A stretch of 64,000 nucleotides of DNA from Trichoplax adhaerens (taxonomy: Eukaryota; Placozoa; Uniplacotomia; Trichoplacea; Trichoplacidae): NCBI RefSeq assembly GCF_000150275.1, contig NW_002060950.1, forward strand, positions 2,716,106 to 2,780,105, in the 5' to 3' direction. Position 1 is the stretch's first letter, and every line of letters begins with the position of its first letter. Both the position numbers and the translations under genes were made by a program. This document shows positions 50,067 through 61,227 of the stretch, one piece after another. The notes under the pieces are model-generated. The model was not told the origin of the DNA and ran no database searches. It was given only the letters and a program-made list of their open reading frames with translations.

Positions 50067-52128
50067 TGAAAAAGACAAGATGTATTTGCCAAATATGCAC
50101 CTGTGGGTAAGTAATGTTTTCAGTTTTATTCGAAGACGGCTCGTAAAAATTTCTTACATGGAATATAATTTAATAAAGAGATAAAATAGATTTAGGGCCC
50201 CACTTTTTCATGCTATGGATATCGCATGAGACAATTAATTAATTATAATTTTTATAGTAATGAAAGATAAAAGATAAATCATTTTCATCAAGGTTTAGCA
50301 TAACAACCTAAAACTCTTGCAGTAATGCTTTCTCTAGCTGTTTAAATTTTTCTCCATGACATATGATACTATAAATGCATAGAAATTAGTATTGGTTCGA
50401 TGATAATTCGAGTTGGTATTAAAATTATGATAGTAATTATAAAACTTCGTCAGCATTTTTGGTGATCATACAAGTAACCTAATAGCCACGAAATCTTTAA
50501 ATATTACTTTAACTGAACATGAATATTAAACCCTTTCTGGGCAATGTCATATCTTACTGTAAATTTAAGATGCGTTAATTCATCATAATTAAAAGGATCT
50601 AGTTAAGAGTAGGACATTCCAGTTTTCTTTCTTTGAAATTTTATTTAAATTTGTATTAATAGTGAATACCTGTATCATCTATAAAACTATCAGGCGCCAT
50701 CGATGCCCTCATAAACCAATAACTGCCAAGAAAACACCGTTAAAAGATTGTTTAATAACAGAATATCAAACGTCGTACAAACAAAACGAAGGATTTCAAC
50801 CACCTCAACCAGTTAAACCGATGGAAATGTCTCGACCTCAGACATCGCCTATGGACTTAACCACCACTAACAGAGTTGATTATAAAGTATATAATGTTCA
50901 ATTGCCTCCCAAAAAAAATCAAGTAACATTTGAAACTCCGCAAGGACCACTATATTTAGAATCAACTTATAGAAATGTTTATACAGCAAAATCTATAACA
51001 AAAGAAAAGAGCTATAAAACTCGATCGGAGTATATTGTCCCGGCAGCCAAATTTAATGGTAGTACTGTTAATCGAGATAGCTTCAAAACGTGGAGTGTTG
51101 CTCCTAGGAAAGCTATTAAACCAGATTATGATAAAACATGTGCCTTAATAGTATTCGACAATGATGATGGCAGATCAGATGGTAAATCTACCGCACAAGT
51201 TGATTTTCCAAAGTATGCCGTCGCAAGACCTGTTATTGTTAAACCTGTAATATCAAGCTATCAGTCAGGGGGTGAGTTCGATTCAAATACGATACACAGA
51301 CTTTGTTATACCGCTAAACAGGTCCCGATATTTCGACACAAAGTAGCAGAAAAGTATAAACCCCATGCGGGTGAAATGGAGTCTTTGACAACTCATAAGC
51401 AAGACTTTATTCAACATCGTTGTTCGCCGGTTACAACATGTAAGCCACCCGAAAAATCTCATATATCAGATGAGAAGTCGCATTACACTACAACTAATCG
51501 AGAAACGTTTAAAGCTTGGGATGTGCGCAGGCCAATGTATATGGATCAAATGGAGCAATATAAGATACCAGATAAGCCAATGGAATTTAATACTGTTTCA
51601 CGATCGACCTATGTTCATCACGAGAACTTTGAGAAAAGATCAGCTAATAAGCCCCAACCAGTCGCTGTCAGTAATGATAATCGACAACCATTCCAAGGTT
51701 TGACAACCAGTAGATCGGCTTATCAACCTTGGGAAACTTCACGATCTCAACCGAATCGTGAACAACGTATTTATGCTCCACCTCAGGATAAATTCAATGG
51801 TGAATCAACTCATCGTGCGTGCTTTCAGGGACAATTTGTACCTCCAGCAGCAAGTAGTAAACCTAAGGAAACTTATGTTAAAGCTGAAGGAGATATGTAC
51901 TTGATGAGCAGTTACCGCGATAATTATAAAAATAATGAAATACCTTATTGTCCGGCTGTACCACTTCTTTCAAATAGACTACCTAGTAATCAGCCTAATT
52001 TTAAGTACTCGCATAAAAATCAAGGTGGACATAAATTTTACAGGATGACCATAGAAAATAAGGATACAACGATGACAGTTGATATTCCTAACCAGCCTTC
52101 CACTATTACAGTCTCGGTACCTAGCTAA
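50067..52128 (+). CDS. SAXO: SAXO, stabiliser of axonemal microtubules (FAM154-like)
   Basis: Two exons, 50067-50107 and 50694-52128, give about 491 residues. The junction rebuilds the family hallmark: a Cys-rich N-terminus M-K-K-T-R-C-I-C-Q-I-C-T-C-G-R-H-R-C-P-H, which matches the SAXO1/2 start, then a chain of repeated microtubule-binding modules. Examples are M-D-L-T-T-T-N-R-V-D-Y, F-N-G-S-T-V-N-R-D-S-F-K-T-W, M-E-S-L-T-T-H-K-Q-D-F, F-Q-G-L-T-T-S-R-S-A-Y-Q-P-W and F-N-G-E-S-T-H-R-A-C-F. SAXO proteins sit in the doublet lumen and at centrioles and basal bodies, and stabilise microtubules. The short first exon was accepted because its GTAAGT donor and phase complete the Cys motif. The longer open frame starting at 50662 lies partly in the intron. 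The gene converges on TCERG1. Confidence 0.92.
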
Positions 52129-53938
52129 TTGCACTGTAATAATTAGCTGATGCTAGTGGTGGCCATTATTAATAATTATAACAATATAATATTTAATTTA
52201 ACTTATTATTACGATCAAAATTCGCGTAGACAAATTGATTAGCATTTTGTTTATTCTAGTAATTTTTCTTCAGATAACATTTCATAGACAAAATCTATGT
52301 TAAATATTTATATCTGACTCTTATTCGATGTTTAATATCTTTTACTGTCAAACGATTACAGTAGTTGAGTTTTAATGCTCTTCATTATTAATACTTGGAT
52401 ATTTAATTCTTATGAACTTCATGCTAAATTTACAAAACTGAGACTATTCGATTTATTTGCATTTCTTTATTTTGATTGGAATTAGAAAATATTCAGGAAT
52501 AATCTTAAGCCTAACTGCTATCTTAGTTCCAACTTTGACGAGCATTCGATCATCATGTAGAAATTTCGCATATAAGTAAGATTAATAACTGATGTGATCA
52601 TTTGCATATTTAAATATTGCAAGATTTCCTTGAAAGCTACAGTTTTGAAGTAATACATAACTGACAACGTATAATTAGAACAACTTGTTAAATTGGTATT
52701 CCAAACACGAATAAACTTTTGGATTGCATTTAAAGTATTTATCATTTGCAATTATCATCGAATAGAGATTGTCCAATGGATTATAAGTTATTCCAGGAAA
52801 TCGATCTCTATCATAGTTAATAGTTATATGCAGTTTACTGATAGAGGATCCTCGATTGTGATAAAATTTTGAGTGCTTGTAGTTGCATCGATTGCTATAT
52901 TTAAAAGAGCAGCAAACGAGCTAATGTAATCATCTACCATCGATAGTAGATATAGCTGGAAACACTGACATGATTAAATTTTATTTAATCATTTCCTTTA
53001 GCTCTTTTTAGATCATATTCTCGACATCTGTACAAAATATGCTACAACTAATCTATTACGTTATGTTAATAACACAAGTTTTTTGGTATCATTTTCAACA
53101 ATGAGACTTATTCCACCAATGAGAATCCAAAGATGCTGGTACCTTGAGTTTTAATATATCTTAGCAAACTCTGGACTAGTTATCAGCGAAATGATCAATA
53201 ATATATATCTACAGTAATATTTCAATAGTGGAAGATACGTATATCTAAGGATTGAGCAATTTTGCACTCTGTACCTTGGTCAAGATTTAATATTTGTAAG
53301 TAACAAACATGCCCGATGAATTAGCGAGTAGAGTAGATCATGTAAGACGCCTACGAGGATATATCGTACCTTTTAGACCTATAGTTGTAAGCTATTAAGA
53401 TATTAAAACGATGCCGGTAAAAATTTAGTGGTAAAAAATTTTTCAAACAATATTTAACGAGAAGGAAAGTATTTATTCAGTTATTATTTATAACATCAAT
53501 TTTTGCATATACAAATAAACAGATATCTAACTTATAGATCGTTTCATTACCAAGAAAATAAGTGAATACACTTCTCAAATGCTCAATAGAACCAATTAAA
53601 AAATTGGGGTATGTGAAACATACGAAACGTTAGTAATCCCATTTCATAGCTGATATACAATACAAATGGGAAATTATCCATGCAAATAAAAGAGGTACGT
53701 ACATACAATATTTTAACTGGGGTAACGTGTTCAGCTTAAGTAAGCACATGACAGTCTATTTCTGAGGAGTAGAATCGAAAAAGAATGGCTTTCAATTATT
53801 ATAATATGATATTTCGTAATTATTCGAGAGTTCGCTTTCCTTAACTTTAGAGCAATATTTTTTAACAACTGCATTAACTGCGGTGTTATTACGTCAATAT
53901 CTCTAACGGATCTGACCTTTTGCCCTTCATTTTTACAT
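52129..53938. other. Convergent spacer (SAXO / TCERG1 3' ends)
   Basis: AT-rich, 1.8 kb, with no exon on either strand that could be supported. 3' UTRs of both genes are expected at its edges. Confidence 0.5.
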
Positions 53939-56900
53939 TTATCTTCTACTAGAACGAGCTGAGGCTGTAGGTGGTGGGGGTGGGCCCATTTTATGTAATT
54001 GATCGATATAGTCCAATAGCATTTCCTCTCTACGCTCCTTGACGCAGTCCAAAATTAAGTATCTTTTATCATTCTAATGTTAAATACAAAAAATTGAAAA
54101 TTCATTTTTTAATACTAGCTTTTAGAGAATACGAGTATGTTTATAAAGATGGGCAACCGTGTACACATTTTACCTTTAATATCTGATGGATTTCCCTCCA
54201 ATGTGTATCAGTCGATTCAATCAATTCTTTTGACCTAATTAAAATATTTCGGATGAGTTTTTTAAATTGGATTAAGTGAAATATCGTGGTGTAATTGAAC
54301 ATAAATCATTATAAATGTACATTGTACTTACTTATGGGTGATACATTTAATCTCTTTTAGTAATTCAGTAAAATCTAGCTTGGCTTGGTCTAGTCTATCT
54401 CGCTGATACTTGTCGAATACTGCTTCTCGTTTCTACGCGCAATTCAGATAGGATTAATCGAACATAATCGTAAAATGAAATTAGTTTCGTATACTCTCAC
54501 CGAATCACTTGAGCTAAATTTACTGTAACGTGGGTCATCACGAAGCCCTTTCTTAACGGTCTTCCATCGAGCCAACAGAGATGTCTTAATATTTAATTAA
54601 ATATGACATTAGCTGCATTGCTGAATATTTTCATAAAAGGCTACACAAAATTGAAATAAACACTGGAACTCATACATCAGCCTCGTTCAACATTGCCAGA
54701 AAATGTTTCTCTTTCTTAGCATATAATTTATCGACATGCTTCTTAAATATAATTTCCCTTTCGGAACTTTCTAGTATAGAACAATTTTCATATCGTCGAT
54801 CTTTACGTAGGATATGACGAGCTTCCTTCCAATCAAGATCTGGATCTCTAATCTATTATTATTCCGAATATAAATATAATATTTTCCAGTCGCTTACGTA
54901 TATTACAAGCAACTAAGATGAGATCTGTCATAATATTGCTAAATTGTACCAAATCCGTCAGCAAAGCCGAAAATTGATCTTTTGCTTCGTCTCTTCTATG
55001 ATGAACTCTTTCTCGATCCAACTCTCTTGCATGCTCGTTTAGTGCCTGTCTCACCTGCTCTTCGCGCGCTCGAATACTAGCTTCTACACGCCTTTTACGA
55101 TCTAAATCTTCGTCATTATCCTAACGAAATGTACTTAAATTCAGTTACCTGTAGTTGCGTTTCAGTCAAGTTCATATTTGTGCTAACCTTAGATTTTATT
55201 ATTTCCTGTATATACTGATTAAACAGTTCTTGTCGTTCACGCGAGCCACCCACTCCTTTGTATCTATCATCTCTATCAAACCGATACTTGATTTTATCCC
55301 ACTTTGAATTTTCATGAATAGACTTGACTTCTTGCAACATAGCGAAAAAATTTTCTTTCATCTGCCAAATAAAACAAATTTGTTTGAGACAATTCATTTC
55401 AATATTAGTATTCTTGCAGTCATTTAATAAAGGTTAAGTTAAATCAATCAAACACAAACCCTTTCCTGCTTTTGCTGAGATTTTTCCTTCTGATGCTTTC
55501 TAATTTCTAAAATGTGCTCATTAAAGAGACCCTCACGCTCCCGCATTTTTTCTATACCTTTAAACCGACTGTCCTTTGCGTATTTTGAGGCAAAATCACT
55601 AAAGTTTGACCTTCACGTACAGGTAAGCCACAACAGATCGAAAATTAGGGATTTAGTAGCGTGTAATGAAACGTTATACGATATTCGCTAAAATATTACA
55701 AGAAACGATTTCTACAGCTCAATCATTTATCTAGTTGAAATTTCCACTGCTTAATCTGAATTTTCAATTAAATGCTGTTACAGCGTATATTTAAATGTGA
55801 AACAGTCAGGATATTAACGCAAGCAGGCAGCTTTGCAGACCATAATGGGTAATTTAATGTACACAAGGTATATTTGATACACTTTGGGTCCCAAGTCAGA
55901 TTTTATAAATCTCTAGATACAGGGAATAAAATGAGCTACAAGGCCACTGAAGTTACTCTATGCTGTGATTCAGGCAAATTTTAAAAAATATAAAAGTAAT
56001 ATTTTACTTTTCTATCGAAAATTCTTACATGAACAATGAACTTGAAGCTGCAAGACTACAGCTCAGAGCACAATATTTAATGACTAGCTAATTGTAGGAA
56101 ACAATCATTAAACGAAATTCAAATCTTCTAATTATACATGGAATACTTGCGCCAAACAATATCGAAATTGGAGTCTTAAAGGTATAATTTTAATTCAAAA
56201 GTTACATACTTGCTTGACAATTTTGCTTCCACTAATAACTGTTGAAAATTTTCTTTTTGTTTCCGAATCTTATCGCGTCTTTCTTTCCTTTCTTCATCAG
56301 CACGTACTCGAATAAAATCCTCAAACACCTGCTTACGATCTTTGTTAGGCAATAATAAATAACGAGGATCGAATACAATTTTGGGTTTTTCCTTATCCCA
56401 AGTAGAGAATGCAGATACCTAATAAATTAAGAGTCGAAATTTAAATTACCAAAATAAATGTCAGATCTGGAATCTTAATACTATAGTAATTATGTTGTAG
56501 ATAATATTGATAACTACGGCTCTTCACAGTAAGATAATTGATACGTGTGCATAGTTTCTCCTTACACTGCGCTCACGGAGCATAGTCATAAACTGGTTCA
56601 CCCGTTCTTCTTGTGACAATGACTCCCTCAATCGAGCTGCTTCTTGTTCTGCAGCTCTTCTCTTATCAAATTCAACCTCTTCGTCTATAGGTTTCTCCGC
56701 TATTTGATCATCGTTAGGATTTTCTTCAATATGTGCAGTATCAGCATCAACGGGTGCTTGACCATCGCTAACCGCACTCTCCTCCATGCTGCCGTCACTG
56801 TCATCAGACTCTTCACCAGATCTTTTACGGCATTAATAATATATTTGAAATTAGCTTTTATCATTTTAAGGCATGCAAATATATTATTAGCTGAAGCAAT

Positions 56901-58829
56901 TACGTGCAGCTTGCTTACTTGAACTTTTTAGTCGGTTGTTCAATTTCTTTTTTTGTATTTCCTAATGCCATAGCCGCATTGAAAGAATTATTGTATTAGA
57001 ACCAAATCGAGTTCATTGTCAAGTAATTATACTGCACATGTACACTGTAAGTATGGACTAGTAACGATATTTTATGTGATTACTTCAATCTGATGCTGCG
57101 CTAACAATTTTTAAATATTATCAAAAGTTATCAGCTATACCATCCCCATAAGGTCCAGCTTTCAATAATTCAGTAACATCGGTATTATCTCCTAAATCTT
57201 CTGGTATTTTCCAGGATGAGGTGCGCGACATTGGATTATAAAAGAAATGTTTGCTATCATTTGTCCATACCAAACACCAAGCACTATTTTTAATAGCTTT
57301 CCTAGCGATAGGTTTAGTCTTTCTGGCGTCTACATAGAACAACAACAACGAGGTACATTCAATACAAATTACCAGCAATAATTATTTAGAAACGAAGATG
57401 TTGTATTCGATAGATTGAGAGTAAGCGAAATTTAAGATCATTATACCTTTCGATTGCTCTGTAGTATGTATTTTATTGTCTGATTCTTCATTACCTGTAA
57501 AATGGAAATACTTTTATATAAGAACGTAACGCCTAGATAATTGTTATATACTAGTTGGATGTCATAGTAGCTAATTGTGCTAAGAGGATGTTTATCTTAC
57601 TAAACAAAGTTGCACGTACAACTTACAAGGAATAGCACGATAAATTAATGATGATAAACTATGGTCATACTTGCTATCAACTTATTTGGTGGCCTTAACA
57701 TGGGCATGTTGGCTAGTGCTGGTGGTGGCAGCATCATCGGGGGCAACATCATTGACGGGCCTTCTAAAGCTGCTGGTTTTTCCCACTTCGATTCCATCGT
57801 ACGAATATTGTAGTAATAAACTCTTCCATCGGCATTTTTATGTTCACTCCATTCTGAGAATTTTGGCTGCGGCATAAATGGAGGTCTTAACATTGGAGGG
57901 TGAGGCAAGGTGGGGGCAGGTGGTTGAGCCACAGCATCTTTAGGCTTATCCCAGGATGATTCTTTAGTACGTGTGTTATAATAGTAAACTTTGCCATCAG
58001 AGTTCTTGTGTTCAAGCCATACATCGTTGTTACTATCAACCAACATCATACTTGCAGCGTGCTGTTGACGTGGTTGTTGCTGTTGCGGTTGTTCTGTTGG
58101 TGGCTTATTACTTCCACTAAGAACCTAGATTACGTTTGACAGATAAAGCACACGTTAATGTATCGCTACATCTATAAAGGTGTAATCTTTTATGAATGGA
58201 ATGAGTAAGTGATTGAAACGGCCTTGGTGTTTATTAACTATTGTTATTAGTCTACATGCTACTTATAAGATAGCTTTTTGGAAACCAATCCTTACTATTA
58301 CTGTGCAACGTTGAAATCAACGACATTTATAAGTAGGTTGGATTTTCAGCAATTGTTTGTGGAGCATAGAGTACTGAATACTACACGTACAATATAGTAT
58401 GACAATTTTGGGGATTCGTAATAAGATACGAATATCACGTCCATCTATTCAACGTCTCTTCAATGCTTATACATTGGCTCATGTGAAGGCTGAATGCTTG
58501 CAGCATTCATCCTTACAGACATTGAATTACAGTTGTGCTGAATGTGTGCATATCATGAACGACAGAAGTCTTGGTACCTGTGGTGGGACACCAGGAGGAG
58601 CCATGGTTCCTAGGCCAGGAGCAGCTGGTGGTTGGCCTGGTGGAGCAACATTAGCCATCGGCATAGGTGGTGGCTGACCGATAGGATTTAGTGCCATGGT
58701 TACTGGACGTATTGGCTGTGGTGGTGGCGGTGGTAAATTTGCAGCATTACCCGGCGGAGCATTGGTAGAATCGCTAATTGGTGGTCGAAACATGATGTGT
58801 CTATTTGGCAATGACATTATTTTATTCAT
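53939..58829 (-). CDS. TCERG1: TCERG1/CA150, WW and FF domain transcription elongation regulator
   Basis: Fifteen exons join in phase to about 834 residues: 58829-58578, 58124-57671, 57494-57447, 57329-57141, 56961-56919, 56821-56566, 56418-56210, 55610-55460, 55361-55188, 55120-54950, 54852-54676, 54584-54501, 54432-54332, 54234-54174, 54073-53939. The family couples RNA polymerase II elongation to splicing. A Pro-rich N-terminus (about 1-84) precedes WW1 at about 119-146 ([14 protein letters not shown]) and WW2 at about 175-202 ([14 protein letters not shown]), then the divergent WW3 at about 267-298 (H-F-F-Y-N-P). Six FF domains follow, with [41 protein letters not shown] and N-D-K-R-Y-L-I-L-D. 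The C-terminus G-P-P-P-P-P-T-A-S is as in human. It is shorter than human (1098) because the long Gln-Ala tract is absent. PRPF40 was considered, but WW3 and six FF domains fit TCERG1. Confidence 0.94.
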
Positions 58830-60417
58830 TAATGATCAAGAGTTCTCACCCCGGTCAGTAGTAATAGCAGTTGTAATCTATAGATCTAATTAAGATTATT
58901 AGACAGTGTAAACACAACAGACTGTCGGGTAATTAATAGATAAGCTGAAATGGATCCTTAAACTTTGAACTTTAACTGGTTTATTTATCAATACGATCAG
59001 GGATCTGGACAGCACTGGATTCATAATATTTTTTCTTTTATTTAGATGGAGTTTACACAGGTTGATTTTTAGATTATGGTGGATACAGAGAATGCAACGC
59101 TTAGAATAAAATGATTTATTTATCGGTTGTGAAGTTCTTCTTACCTGTGATAGTCGATGATGGGCCCACTGCAATGGGAAAAATGAAATGAAAGCTGGAG
59201 CTTTTTTTCTGTAACTATTGGCTCAGTGAGTGTGCAAGCAGCTTGTACGTCCACTCGTTGTCACTGTAATGGATTTGGTATAGCGAAGACGCTGACAATA
59301 ATGCCTTATTAGAAATGAACAAAATAGAACTTTTAAGATTGTCATACAGGATCGATACAACAAGTCATTCTTTCATTGATTTTCCAGTTTTAACAAGGCA
59401 ATTTATTCCTTACAAGGGAAAACTTTAGTTGTTTCTGGTAAGAGAATTGGAGGACAAGTTCTAGAGCTCAGCCATTTTGATTTTAAGCAGACCAGCTTAG
59501 CTACCAGCTGCAAATTGTTCCAGTACCTATCTCTACGTACAGTAGACTGTACTGTAGGTAGCTGTACAGTATGCACTCAGTACAGTACATATTGTACTGT
59601 ACTGCGTAATGTACCGTACTGTACTGGCTTCTCAGAGTGGTCTGTGACTGGACAGACGGGCTCTGGACAGTATGGACTGCGCATAGAAGAGGTACAGTAC
59701 TGTTCAGTGTTCACTACTGTTCTATATGTAGAGTTGAGTACACATCCCGCAACTTCTCTACCGAAAAATGAGAATTGGAGTATCTTATTACTTAGGTTGT
59801 ATTAGCTTAAGTTGCTCAGGATTAAAATTGAATAATAATCAATTACTACTGCTTAGCCTAAGTTCCTCTAGGACTCTAAGCTCACAGCTAAGCTGAGTTC
59901 TTCAGTATACTGTACCATATCGACGGTGTACAGTACACTGCAATAGACAGTCATACTGTGGTGTATACTGAACGTGCTGTTCTACTGTACTGTACTGTAG
60001 GGTAATATTGTTTCCAGCGGAGATGCATTGCTAACTCGACTTATACTGTCGATTTGTTGCGATTTTAGCGAATAATTCCATCTCCCGGACCCAACGGATT
60101 GTCATGATTATGAGTGATGTATTTTGAATGATCGCTAATATGAAGTAAAAGACGATCTGATTCATTACAATATCGTTGGATGGAGTTGGCAAATGGGTGT
60201 AGTGATACTGAGTAGTCTCTTCTCTTCGTGGACTACTAACATACCAATATTACTGTCCTAGTCCAAGCCACAACATACTGTTGTCTACTGTACTATACAG
60301 TAGAGATTTCAAGCTTGTAACCAATTTTACGGGAAAAGTCGAGAATATCTCCAGAAATAAGAAACAAGTTGGCATTCGCAAGTTCTTAGGCTACAACCAA
60401 ATATAGAATTGATCCAG
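58830..60417. other. Upstream of TCERG1, with GTAC palindromes
   Basis: The first few hundred bases should contain the TCERG1 promoter. From 59530 to 60000 there are many GTACTGTAC, TACAGTAC and GTACAGTACAC elements, the same class as at 22700-25400. No exon is supported; the frame at 59515-59805 is made largely of the palindromes. Confidence 0.5.
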
Positions 60418-60612
60418 TTTGGGCCTGATTGAGCTAATACAATTCTATGTTTTCAGGGTGCCATCGATAATAATCACACTCAGCGTGATTATTATCGATG
60501 GCACCCTGAAAANCATAGAATTGTATAATGTCAATCAGGCCCAAACAGGACAGTGTGATCATTATCGATGGCACCCTGAAAACATAGAATTGTATAAGCT
60601 CAATCAGGCCCA
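60418..60612. repeat. Large inverted repeat plus a third direct copy
   Basis: Left arm 60418-60477 (TTTGGGCCTGATTGAGC to GATAATAATCAC) and right arm 60484-60546 are near-perfect inverted copies separated by six bases, so the DNA could form a hairpin with a stem of about 60 base pairs. A third copy, in the right-arm orientation, lies at 60554-60616 (GTGATCATTATCGATGGCAC to CAATCAGGCCCAAG). One base in the right arm (60513) is N, showing the assembly was uncertain here. Confidence 0.9.
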
Positions 60613-60705
60613 AGCAGGACAGTCCTGTAGTCTGTTCTCATACTGCGCAGAACAATAGTGTACAGTGTACAGTACAAATAGTGCTACTGTACACTGTAGC
60701 CTACT

Positions 60706-61142
60706 GTGTACAACCCTTTACAAACCCAATTGTCACCCCCTGAGTACAGTGACACTTACATAACTCTACATGCAATTATTATTTATAAAACTTAGCTTAC
60801 ATGATAGGTAGGAGGTATGCTCATTATTTGAGCTTGATGCTGCAACATTAGAGCTTAATGCTGCAACATTAGAGCTCGATGTCACAATACTCCACAGTAG
60901 AGTACTGTAGAGTAGAGTACAGTACCAACCGAACTCGCTACAGTACATACTTTCAATTGGGTTTGTACAAACCCAATTATCACCCCCTGAGTACTGTAGA
61001 GTAGAGTACACTCAGTACAGTACAGTACTGTAGTGTAGAGTACAGTACTGTACACTACAGTACTTTACACTGTACAGTACAAACCAAACTCGCTACAGTA
61101 CATACTTTCAGGGGGTGACCATTGGGTTTGTAAAGGGTGTAC
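60706..61142. mobile_element. Non-coding element with 27-30 base terminal inverted repeats (MITE-like)
   Basis: The left end (CCCTTTACAAACCCAATTGT then CACCCCCTGA) is repeated in inverted form at the right end (TCAGGGGGTGACCATTGGGT then TTGTAAAGGG) with about one mismatch. An internal copy at about 60963-60990 abuts a perfect palindrome (AATTGGGTTTGTACAAACCC plus AATT, 60954-60977), suggesting nesting or rearrangement. The interior is mostly GTAC palindromes and has no open frame for a transposase. No clear target-site duplication was found. The right end is 86 bases from the GlcNAc kinase start codon. Confidence 0.55.
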
Positions 61143-61227
61143 CATACAGTGGCTTTCACTATCCCACGCAAATTGGCGATTTCCTTCTTTCCACTGCAAA
61201 GTAGGCATCAAGGTATTGGTTAGCATT

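Noticed and set aside
55000-58829. Assignment of the WW/FF gene to PRPF40
   Set aside because: PRPF40 has two WW domains. Here there is a third WW with the TCERG1-type A-W-C-L-V-W text, six FF domains and the TCERG1 C-terminus.
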